Positions 24,677 to 34,219 of a stretch of DNA of 64,000 bases are shown here, piece after piece. The stretch spans positions 518,447 through 582,446 of the forward strand of contig GG745342.1 of the NCBI GenBank assembly GCA_000151295.1, in the 5' to 3' direction. Numbering within the stretch: position 1 is the stretch's first letter; every line of letters starts with the position of its first letter. The DNA is from Allomyces macrogynus ATCC 38327. Its lineage: Eukaryota > Blastocladiomycota > Blastocladiomycetes > Blastocladiales > Blastocladiaceae. A model generated the notes under the pieces. That model did not search any database. It was given only the letters and a program-made list of their open reading frames with translations, and was not told where the DNA came from. Both the position numbers and the translations under genes were made by a program.

Positions 24677-25686
24677 GCGTCGAGGAGATTGAAAGCGGGC
24701 AAGGCAAGGCACACACCGGCATCGAGGGCGGACGACATGGTGGAGTGCAGGAAACGGTTGACGGGGCGAAGTCGGGACGCGGGGGCAGGTCAGCGCGCGG
24801 CGACGGAGTAGTGCAGTGCCGGGGGGGCGGGGTGTGCCGAGGTGGGTGCAGTGCGGGTGGGATGGTCGGCAGCGAGGACTGCTCGAGGAGAACTCGAAGA
24901 CAACAGATTTGCATCACAAAGCTGGCGGGTGCAAAGTGCAGCCGTGGGCCAGCGCTCGCCGATTGTTCAGTCGCGTCTCGCTTCCACCACCCGACCTGTC
25001 TCGCAACACAACGTCCACACGCACCAGCGCAACACTCTGAGCTCTAAACCGTCGCCACACGTACAACCACAGCAGAGAGTTGCCGGCGAAGCGCGGGCAG
25101 GCGTCTGCGCACGCACACCCTCCCCGCGCTTCGCCGGCAAGCAATCGGACCGCTTCCACCGATCGCGCACCGCACTTGGCACCGCCCGGGTCACCGCAAG
25201 GCATCCCGGCGCAGAAACTGCAACCTGTCATGGCAGTTTGCCCTCTCCCGGCAAGGAAGCTCAAGCACCGGCAGCACCGGTGCGAACTGGCGTGGCATCT
25301 TGGCACCCGCATCGGACATCCGACCAGCGCCCGCCACCACTCGGCCGACCGCTCGAGGGCGCCCTACTCCTCCACGCAACCGAGCCCCCGTCAACCGCCT
25401 GCCGAGAGCGCCCACACCGCGCGGAATCAGGGTGGAGAGCCGAGTGCACACGCCCTGCGGAGCGCCGGCCGCCGACCAACTCACGGCGAGCATCAGCAAG
25501 CATGAGCCAGTGCCCAGCGTACCAGTGCCACGGACGACACTTGCCCAAGCACGCTTGCCCAGCTTCCAAGAATCATTGGCGACTATCAGCGAGCGTATCG
25601 AGACGCCCCTGGATCATTTGACGTGCCGCGTGTTGGCACTCGAGAACCTCGACCGGGCTCTTTTACTGGTCGCTGCGGCCATCGAC
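24677..25686. other. Divergent promoter region, Chibby / 7-TM gene
   Basis: About 1 kb. The frame of the 7-TM gene stays open upstream to about 25300 without an ATG and with Pro/Arg-rich text, so part of this may be 5' UTR or an unrecognised exon. No other signal seen. Confidence 0.5.
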
Positions 25687-26967
25687 ATGGTGCCCCACCC
25701 AGACCATACGGTGCTGGCGCCGACCAGCACCCTGCCCGCTGCAACCACGGTCTCAACTGTCGCTGCGCGGCTTGGCGTGTTGTGGTTTGCCGTGACGCTC
25801 GTGCTCGCTGCAATATGCTTCCACGTCGTGTTCCGCCGAATGCGCCTCCGTGCCGTGCACAAGTCGATGCGCCCGCTTCTGATGCTCGCGATTGCCTTGA
25901 CCGTGACCAACACCTCGATACAAATGGTCGCGCTGCTTACGCCAACGGCGCGGTCAGATGCCGAGGACGAACTTGCGCGCTACGACGGCACGAGCGTCGC
26001 AGCACCATGGCTCGTTGTCCAAGACTTTGTCGACTACTTGTCGTATATTATTCTCGTCGACTTGTACCTCTATATTGCCGACCGTCGTCTCGGCGCCGTT
26101 TTGTTCGTGTCTCAGTCGGGCCGACGGTCGTCTCGCCGGCCAGCACCAAGCAAGTGCGGGCACACGGCCCGTATCGCCTTCCAGGGGCTGATTTTCATCA
26201 TGGCCGTGGTTTTCTCGATTGGCTATTTGCTCAACCTGATTGCCTACTACCCGTTTGGCCACGACGTCTTTTGCCCTAACACGGGCACTGTCGTGGCCGT
26301 GGCGACGTCGGACACGGAACGGCTCCCGCTCGAGTGCTACCAGTACTACATGCTCGCGGGCCAGGCGGCCTTTCTCATCAGCGACATTGCCGTCGCCGTC
26401 GCCTACACGGTGACCTGGCCGCGGTTCGCGCGTCGCGTGCGTCGCACACCCACCGCGCGCCTCGCATCGGTCCCCGCCGTCCCGCTCATTGGGCTCGCGC
26501 TGTCGGCCGCGTTCCACGGGAACCTGATTGCCGACATTGTGCGCAACGGCGACCCATGGGCCGGGTCACGACTATTGTGGATGGCGCACGGGACGCTGCT
26601 TATGGTCCTTGCCGTGGTCCTGACGCACCAGTTATCGGTCGCCGTGCACAGAGCCGCGCCGATTGTCGGGATCATGGCGCTGATTGGCGCGCGCGACTCG
26701 ACACCGGCGCCCGCGGAACCACCCGACGACGACGAAGCCGTGGAGCTCGACGAACCTGACGCCGGTGGTGTCAAGCCGGACGAAACCGAGCCGTCGCCGC
26801 ACTGGTGCTCATCGTGGGCGGTGGTCGCGGGCAGGGTGCGTGGATGGTGGTATGGGTCGACGGCAGCGTTTTCGCTTACGGGCCGCGATAGTGCCACGGC
26901 CGATCCATCGAGCGGTGCACGACCGCAAGTGCCAACAATGGGGACTGTCATAATTGATTCAAGATGA
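25687..26967 (+). CDS. Seven-transmembrane protein, unassigned family
   Basis: From the first in-frame ATG the product is 426 residues with seven hydrophobic segments, at about residues 28-48, 63-85, 111-130, 162-188, 220-242, 265-288 and 296-318, then a hydrophilic, acidic tail of about 108 residues (PPDDDEAVELDEPD). The topology is that of a G-protein-coupled or opsin-like receptor. I see no retinal-binding Lys in TM7, no DRY motif and no match to fungal Ste2/Ste3 or cAMP-receptor signatures. No introns are needed. The tail's Ser/Thr/Asp content would suit regulation by phosphorylation, which is inference. What it senses, if anything, is unknown. Confidence 0.75.
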   Translation: MVPHPDHTVLAPTSTLPAATTVSTVAARLGVLWFAVTLVLAAICFHVVFRRMRLRAVHKSMRPLLMLAIALTVTNTSIQMVALLTPTARSDAEDELARYDGTSVAAPWLVVQDFVDYLSYIILVDLYLYIADRRLGAVLFVSQSGRRSSRRPAPSKCGHTARIAFQGLIFIMAVVFSIGYLLNLIAYYPFGHDVFCPNTGTVVAVATSDTERLPLECYQYYMLAGQAAFLISDIAVAVAYTVTWPRFARRVRRTPTARLASVPAVPLIGLALSAAFHGNLIADIVRNGDPWAGSRLLWMAHGTLLMVLAVVLTHQLSVAVHRAAPIVGIMALIGARDSTPAPAEPPDDDEAVELDEPDAGGVKPDETEPSPHWCSSWAVVAGRVRGWWYGSTAAFSLTGRDSATADPSSGARPQVPTMGTVIIDSR

Positions 26968-27394
26968 CCGGCGTGTCGCAGATTTTTGCTTTTTGTTGGC
27001 TTGATGGAGACCGCCCAAATCTTCTTCGCAGCGATTTGAATTGGTCGCTCGATCCCCATTTTGTTTTTTGCTGCAATACCCACCCTCTCTCTCTCTCCGA
27101 ATCTGCAGCAATAGTTGATCTCCTTGGCGAATTTGCTGCCAAACCGCTCTGGAATGGGCATTCCAAGTGAGGACCAAAACCTGCCAAATAAGAGGGAAAC
27201 GTTCGCTGGATCGTTGCATGAAGAGAGAAGTATGGTGGGAGCGCATTGTGAGAATGGAATTCTTGAATCAATGTGAGGGCTCAGATTCTTACGCCTGGCC
27301 CGCGCCTGCTGTGAAGTTAGCCACCTCATCGTCCGTGACCCCGCACCATAGTCTCCACATCTTACTACATTCAGCTGTATTTCAACCGGTTGCA
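26968..27394. other. Intergenic
   Basis: Contains a short CT-rich microsatellite near 27085. The 3' end (CAACCGGTTGCAATG) is repeated before the next paralogue at 28065, so upstream sequence was duplicated together with the F-box/LRR gene. Confidence 0.55.
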
Positions 27395-27705
27395 ATGGCT
27401 TCCAACGCGAGCGGTTTCGAGCAGACTCGACGAAATGCCCGATCTCGTCCTGTTTCGCTTTGCCGAGTTCCTAAATTTCTGCACGATTCAATCGCATCAT
27501 GATCTTGAGACTTGGTCTCGCTGCCCCCAGCTTCGACGCCCCATGCCTTTACGTCGCGATCCGGACCGAGACCAAGTTTGAATGGATCAATGAGCAAGAT
27601 GGGATGCTGGCGTTGATCGGTTCGATCTCTTTGGTGCGGTCTGGTTTTGAAACTGTCACGATCAGTGGATCAGAGGAAAGACGATTCGCTGCGGAGAATA
27701 CTTAA
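27395..27705 (+). pseudogene. Truncated, frameshifted copy of the F-box/LRR gene
   Basis: ATG at 27395 opens with MASNAS, matching MTSNAS of the copy at 28065. The similarity then moves to a second frame (SRLDEMPDLVLFRFAEFL against the intact F-box text SKLDRLPYHSLHRIAEFL) and then to a third (LRLGLAAPSFDAPCLYVAIR against LNLGLAAPNFYTPCLRVAIQ), ending at about 27705. It covers only the N-terminal F-box part. A decayed partial duplicate 670 bp upstream of the longer copy. Confidence 0.8.
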
Positions 27706-28064
27706 TTGCCGAGAGAGCCAATTATTTATGAGGCGCGGCGGTCTGCCATGGCCTGACGTGAGCGTTGCGCCTCCAAAAAATGACGCTCAGCCCAGTAGGC
27801 CGCACTTTAGCGTAGGCAATAATAGGTATTGTTGCCGAGGACTATCTATAGACGAACACGCGCGCGCACGCCAAATGATGGTGGAGAAGAAAGAGATGTA
27901 TGCAACAGGCTCCGTTGTCGCGTTCTGCACGTTCCACGCCATGTAGAAAACGTTCCACGCCACGTACCGGTACACTTAGTGTTCGTGCTGCAACGTATGC
28001 TCAGTCCATCGACGGCCATCTCATTCTTTCTCTTGCTTGCTGCCATCGGCGCCAACCTGTTGCA
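27706..28064. other. Spacer between the two F-box/LRR copies
   Basis: AT-richer than its surroundings. It includes two near-identical adjacent 15-bp words (GTTCCACGCCATGTA and GTTCCACGCCACGTA near 27930-27970). No gene recognised. Confidence 0.5.
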
Positions 28065-29927
28065 ATGACCTCCAACGCAAGTGCCCAGCTAGTTCCAATA
28101 CCTGCAGCCAGCAAGCTTGACAGGTTGCCTTACCATTCCCTGCATCGCATTGCCGAGTTTCTGAGTGGGCCAAACGACCGCGTTGCGCTGCTGAACCTTG
28201 GACTTGCCGCGCCCAACTTTTACACGCCGTGCCTTCGTGTTGCTATCCAAACCGAGACTCGATTTCATTGGATCCACTCCGAGGACGCGATTGTGACGTT
28301 CAGCTCGGATTACGACTTGATTGCCATCCCTGTAAGGGTTATCGCGCGAAGTCTCCTGGTTCCCAGCCATTCAACAGCGGTTGAGGGAACGATGCGTTCT
28401 TTCTTGATTCTCCCACCGCGCACGGCGAACCGTGATTTGGTGCCTGTCCCATGCTCGACAAGTCTTGTGAAGGGCGCGTCGCGGCGCTGGACCGTGGTCC
28501 CCATTCCATTTCATAAGTTGTCTTCGTTTCGGGTGCATACGCGTGCCTATCCCGCAAGCGTCCCGCCGCGTTGCCGTAGCCTCACGATTTGTGGCGAAAA
28601 GCTGCCCACCTATGGCGGCCGTTTGGAGTGGGAGCGCGTGACGATTCCACAGTCGGTGACAGACTTGTTTCTTTACCATGTCGTGCCTAAGCCCATCACC
28701 AAAGCGGCAGAGCTGGAGACAGCGCTGTGTCGCTTGCCCCTGAAGCTGCGCTGACTTCGACTTGAAGAGGTGTTTTTTACTCCTCCTCAAGGATACGGAT
28801 TCCTTTCTCTGTTTCTTCCCTATCTTCCACCGGACACAGCACTCTCATGGTTGCTGCGCCAGATGCCGCCAACCATCACGTCGCTTGAGGTGCGATACCT
28901 GAATCATGGAATTCCAGAAATGGCCAAGCAAGTCTTGGCTGAAATGTTGCCCAAGCTCCCGGCGCTGACCGATTTCACGCTCGACGTCGGAGGACTGACA
29001 GGCATGGATCTGATTCTTGCTGCGCTCCCGCGGACCGGTTTGCAGCGCTTGACATGCGGCCTCTGGGATTGGCAAGGAGATCAGTCGACCAATGCCAAGC
29101 AGTAGGCAAAACTGATGCGGAGCGTGCCTGTGCAAGTCCCAAATATCGAGTTTTGCGCCAACTTTACTCCGGATCGCGTGCCGCTTGCGACGCAAGAGCT
29201 CGTCTTTGTCTTGACGGCGTGGAACACTCTCAATGTCAACGACCTTGATCGTAGTGGCCTGCCCGTATTTGCCGAAACGCTCACGCGACTGATGCTCTGG
29301 CGTGAAACCGACCCTCAAGTGCATGGCTACACTCGACTCAGCCGGACCCTGCCGACAGGACACGATTTGATTCCGTTGTTTGAGCGGCTGCCCAAGTCGC
29401 TCACGCACCTCATCATCGCCAATCTGTTCCTCAACAAGCGGGAAATGGCCGAGCTTGCCAGCCACATGCCGCCGCGCCTCGAGTCCCTTGCGATGGTCGG
29501 CTGTACCAACTACCATCAAGTGCTTCCATTGGACGAACTAGTTGGTCGCTGGCCCACGACGTTGCGCTCGCTGGGCCTGCGTAACACCAACTACGGCGCC
29601 GTGCTGCCGCCGCTTCCTGCCAGTCTGCGCGTGCTTCGTCTTTCGTGCAGTTTCAGCAAGGATAATTCCGACGTGCATGCGTGGGTCGATGCACTCCCGC
29701 CCGAGCTACGAGCCCTTGGCTTCGGCGGAAACAGCTCCCTTCCGAACTCATTGGCCGAAGCGCTGGTGGAGCGGCGCGGTGTGCCTACAGGCATGGGCAA
29801 GAAGAGGATGCACTTGCGCATTGAGCTCCTCGGTGGCCATGGAGTGCACCTCTCAGATGCGACTTTGGCCTTGCTGCGGTCCGGGTTTGATGTGATTGCG
29901 CTTGACGTGGGGGACAAGGTAGAGTAA
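28065..29927 (+). pseudogene. F-box/leucine-rich repeat gene with two in-frame stop codons
   Basis: A single frame runs from ATG 28065 to 29927 (about 620 codons) broken only by TGA at 28752-28754 and TAG at 29103-29105. The N-terminus is F-box-like (LPYHSLHRIAEFL). The rest is irregular leucine-rich repeats (LPPDTALSWLL, LPKSLTHLIIANL, PPRLESLAMVGC, LPASLRVLRLSC). Repeats continue across both stops (LPLKLR-stop-LRLEEV; NAKQ-stop-AKLMRSV). I found no plausible intron removing either stop. Both are one C-to-T change from a sense codon (CGA, CAG). F-box/LRR proteins are usually SCF ubiquitin-ligase adaptors. This copy is probably dead, or makes only a 229-residue N-terminal fragment. Confidence 0.78.
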
Positions 29928-30360
29928 AGAAGGATCATGCGACTCGCATTTTAGAGCGCGCGATCCAATGCCGCGGTTGTGGAAGCAGCCAAGTATTTTT
30001 GCGTCCTTAGCCGCGCGAGAATTCTGTTGTTATTCTGTTTGTTGTCTTTGTCAATGAACTTGTCCGCTTTTTGCTGGTTGCTGCCGTGTCGTGGTTTGCG
30101 TTTGCGTGTCGACACCCGACAGTTTGGCAGCTTACGCAGGCACGAGGCCACCGACGTGGCGAAACTCCTTGCGCCGACTGGTCGCACTGGCAGAACACGC
30201 TGTCGTCCCTCGAGATCACGTCAACCAATAGTTTTGAGGTGCCAACACTCAATGCAATCAAGATTAGAGGCGACCTTGTTTTGTTCCTGATCTTGACGGG
30301 CAATCGCGGTTGGTTGCTGCATCTATTCGAGTTAATCAAGACGGCCTCGTCGCTGTCGCA
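29928..30360. other. Intergenic upstream of COG3
   Basis: A 30-bp stretch at about 29937-29970 (CGCATTTTAGAGCGCGCGATCCA) resembles the end of the dispersed repeat's downstream flank at 33768-33795. Otherwise nothing recognised. Confidence 0.45.
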
Positions 30361-32988
30361 ATGGCCGCCAGCAATGTGACCCAGGCCGACTGGGACCGGC
30401 TCTACCCGCTCCCGGACGTTCAAGTCGAGGCGTTTGTGCAGCTACAAGAGTCGGCCTTCAATGTGCATGAGGTGATTTGGACGGTCCAACAAGAAATGAT
30501 CACCTTCGCCGATCGCGTCTCATTTGCCGTGCCTGGACGGACAATAGATCCTTGGTCTCTCTTTGGAAGCGCAAAGCGGTGGAGAAGCAGCACAGCAAGA
30601 CACCGACAATGTGAATAGATCTGTTTGGACCGTGGACGAGCTGCGCGCATCGTTGACGGACTTGGCCGCCGCCAAGGTCGGGCCTGTGCAACTGCCAGCC
30701 GACGATACGTTCATGTACGTACTCGCTCTCTCTCTCTCTCTCTCTCTCGGGCTATGGATCTCATTCTCTTGGATCTTCATTCTTAGCCGGCACTTGACCG
30801 CGCTCCAGTCCAACGTGATCGCCTGCCACGAGCTTGAGTCCAAGCTCGACGCGGCCGCGTCGCTCGTCGGCTCTCTCCGTACGCACCACGCGCACCTCGT
30901 CGACCGCAGCGCGCCCGTCCGACAAGCTGCCGACCGCCTCGTGCGCGAAAAGCAGGCCGCTGCGACCGTCGCGCGCGAAATCGAATCGCACCTGGCCAAG
31001 TTTGCGTTCCTCGACGAATTTTCCACTTATGTCGCGACGGCTACCCCAACTGACGCGCAGTTTGCCGCAATGCTCGACCGTGCCGACGACTGCATGCAGT
31101 TCCTCGTTGCGCACCCGCACTTTACCGACGCGGCGCTCTACCACGAACGGTTCCTGCAGTGCATGCGCACCGCGCTGCATGCCGCGCGGAACTGGATCGT
31201 CGCGCAGATCGAGGCCGCGGCTCCTGCTGCTCGGGACGATGCGCATGCGGCGGCGGCCGCAGGGGTCTCGGATGTCGAGTCGCCCGTTGTGGCCGAAGTG
31301 TTGCTCTCGGACGCGTCGGTTGCATTGCTTACGGCCGCGCACACGGCGCCAGGCGCCTCGTTAGTCCGCGATACGTGTGTAGCCGTGGCCCCTGCGCTGC
31401 GCGCGATCGAGGCGCGGTGCCGGCACTACCCCGAGTTTGATACGGTGCGTCGGGATTGCGTCCAGGCGCATGTCGACGCGCGCGCGGCGGTGGGTGAGGT
31501 CGTGGTCGCAGCGCTCATCGAGCAGCTGGACGCGGCGGCACGCGCGGGCGTGAATGTCGTCACGGTGGTACGTGGATTGATGCTGCTCGCGAGTTAATCC
31601 AATACTCACCGCTGGCTATCGTAGCTCTCGGTGGCACTCTCATCCCTGTTTGCCATGATCGAAGAAGAGCAGGGGCTTGCGAGCATTCTGCTGTCGCCGT
31701 CGTACCAGACTGAGATTCAGTACGCTCCACCCTCATCCCCACCTTCCCTCGACTCATCACTCACCCTCTACATTCTCACCCATCAGCCCGCTCGTGATCA
31801 CCCTCGTGACCCCGCTCGCCGCCTTCTTCAAGCCCGTCCTCGCTGGCGAACACGACCTCGCCTCCCTCGCCGACCTGTGCCGGCTCCTCCTGAAACCCCG
31901 CGGCGACGACGAATTCGTCGACACCCCCGCGAGTCTCGCCCCGCTCGCCGCGCTCTTACGCGACGTGCAGCTGCAAATCACGCAGGCCGCGCATGTGCAA
32001 CTGCACCAGGCCCTGGCGCGCGCGCGCGACTTTGACGCGGACGTGTCGAGTGTCGTTGCGTCCCTGACCTCCATCTTGGACGCGGTCCACGGCGTGATCC
32101 CGCACAAGACGTTCAAATACCTCGTGCACGAGGTGGTGCCCGCGGCGGTCGCACGGATCGCGGTCGCGGTGCCCTCGGCGCGGGTGCGCGCGCCGTCGAC
32201 CGACGCGGCGCGCGGTGGGGGGTTGACGATTGATACGGCGCTGGCGCGGGGCGAGGACGCGCCGCCGCAGGCGAATGCGTTCGAGGCGAGTTTGTTCCAG
32301 GTCGGACTGCTCGTGGAATTGCGCGCGCACTTGCGCGCGTGGCCCGAAGTCGCTAACTTGAAGCCCGCCTTGTCGGACGTCAGCACCGGAAGTACAACGG
32401 CCGGGTTGCTCGGATCGTTGTGGAGTTTGGGTCGCGGCGCCGAGATGGACGATGACCCGAGCGACTTGGCGGTGGTCGAGGCCGAGGTCGACCGCGTGGC
32501 CACGGCGTTTGTCGCGGACCGCGCGCACGCGTGCACGGCGCGGCTCAAGGCGTGGTTGATCAAGGCGAGTGCCGCACCCGGAGCTGCGACGGGGGCGGCG
32601 GGAGATGACGGGTCGCGCGGACCGACACCGGTCGCGGGTGAGTGGACGTCGCAGGGTGCGTTTCTCTATTTTTACCGAAGCTTGGCCGATCGGCAACTAA
32701 TGCTGCGAACGAAACGGAACAGATGCGACGCTCGCCCTGTACCAGCAATGGCACGACGCGGTGGATGCCGACCTTCGCGCCACGGTGCGCGCTGCCGCGC
32801 AGTACGTCGCGGACACGAGCGTGCGCAACAGCCAATTGCTCGATCCGGTCCGCGAGGCCGTTGCGCAAATCTATGGCATGTTCCGTTCCCAAGTCATGGC
32901 GCTGTTTGGCGCGTCGGGCGCAGGGCCGTTGGCGGCGGTCATGATGACGACCGAGGAATGCGCCTTGTGGTTGAGGGATGCGCGGTGA
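30361..32988 (+). CDS. COG3: Conserved oligomeric Golgi complex subunit 3 (COG3/Sec34)
   Basis: Exons 30361-30471, 30548-30714, 30787-31567, 31625-31719, 31787-32655, 32723-32988 join in frame to 762 residues (animal COG3 about 830). The family core is clear: a helical region with REKQAAATVAREIESHLAKF, then LDRADDCMQFLVAHPHF and ALYHERFLQCM, as in Sec34 (LDKLDECIxYLxxHPxYKDS). Later, PLAAFFKPVLAGEHDLASL corresponds to the conserved RPLI...LExLSELC block. COG3 is in lobe A of the COG tether for retrograde transport within the Golgi. Intron 2 carries a (CT)n microsatellite. The gene is convergent with NUP88, 1.2 kb away. Confidence 0.9.
30724..30748. repeat. (CT)n microsatellite inside COG3 intron 2
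   Basis: About twelve CT units, 9 bp after the GTACGT donor at 30715. Confidence 0.85.
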
Positions 32989-34219
32989 TTGTGATGGTGA
33001 ACAACAGCCTGGAAGCGTTTATGACCGCGCCGCGCTCAGGCATTTGCCTCGTCTTTGTTGGTTGCCCATGATGTCAATGACTGCGAGTATTTTACCCAAG
33101 GCATGGGGATGCGTGTGTTCTTCAACCAACCGGGGCCATTTCGATCTGCTACTCAGCGCGCTTCCTCACATTAACAGCACACGGATCGTTGAGGTGCAAA
33201 ACATGCAAGGCCATGGGGTCCGGCGTCTTCATTGCGACAGCGAGGGAATGAGCCGCCTGTGAACTCGGACCAGTCTGATGCTGGCGTCATTGAGTAAGAC
33301 ACTTCACGACCAACCGCATCATGACTGACGCCCTGGGTGAGGAACATGGAAGACGTGCCGTGCTGGCTCGCCAACCGTTGCTCGCATCTACCAAACGCAA
33401 CCTGCTGCACGGGACCTCGGCAACGGCCCGTTCTCCTCGTCACCAACGGCAACTGCTCGCACATATGACAATGGAGAGCATAAGCGGTTCATCCTGGCCA
33501 TGGACGTGCAAAACGTATTGCCAGCTCGGCGGAGTTGCAGAGCTGGCGCACCCGCTCAGAGATCGAGTTATGAGAGGCCGTGCAGGCAATAAATTTGGTG
33601 AGCGGAAGCACTACGCGAGCCGCCCCTGAAGTAGGGCATCGCTAAGTCGTCCAAGACGTAACCGGAGTTATCCCCCAGCTATCTCTACACTTTGGGATTG
33701 TGGGCGTTAGCCACTCGTCCTCCAAACTCACGCACGTGCTCCGCTCTCCTCTTGGTAATGAGGGGTGCGCAACGCGATTTTAGGGCGCGATCCATGGATC
33801 TGCACGCGTGCTGGGATCACCAGCAAGGCGGTGGGTCGGTCGGTCCAACAAGGCGGCGGCTGAGGGTGATACTCATTGCGTCGTCTGTCGTGGTGGGAAG
33901 GCGATGGCGATGGTTATTGGTTGTCCGCAATCATGGCGCGCTTGGTTGGCATTTTCTTTTGTATCGCCTTGCATTGTCACATCAATCTGCTCCGTCAGAG
34001 TAGTTTCTGCTCCATGGCCTTTCTCCACGATGCGGCCATGTTGCATTGATTCATGGACAAGGAGTGTGTACGATGGCGCTATTGGTTGTGTCCTCCAAGC
34101 AATGCATTGCGGTCATTTGGCGATGTCGCGATGATTGGGCCAGAGCGCTGAGAATGAGAGGGCAGGGAACGTGTGTCAGAATCATGACAATCTTTTCGTG
34201 TTGAGATCTTGCGTCCAAC
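32989..34219. other. Convergent intergenic region COG3 / NUP88
   Basis: 1.2 kb with no supported gene. It holds copy 2 of the dispersed repeat at 33662-33770. Confidence 0.6.
33662..33770 (+). repeat. Dispersed inverted repeat, copy 2
   Basis: Matches the reverse complement of 13803-13910 (see copy 1). Shared blocks include CCGGAGTTATCCCCC, ACTTTGGGAT, GTTAGCCACTCGT, CTCCAAACTCACGC and TGCTCCGCTCTCCTC. No terminal repeats or target-site duplication could be recognised by eye. Confidence 0.8.

Noticed and set aside
24842..25621. A 259-codon + strand frame before the 7-TM gene
   Set aside because: Low-bias Pro/Arg/His-rich text overlapping the other frame, with no similarity or intron signals. 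Treated as non-coding.
11740..29927. Stop-codon reassignment as the explanation for the in-frame stops in ankyrin and LRR genes
   Set aside because: All three stop codons are involved, frameshifts co-occur, and the conserved genes here end at TAA, TAG and TGA in the expected places.
34051..34219. Extension of the NUP88 frame past the intron donor at 34342
   Set aside because: Reading through the intron gives an unrelated Ser/Arg text. The spliced last exon ending at 34220 gives the expected coiled-coil end.
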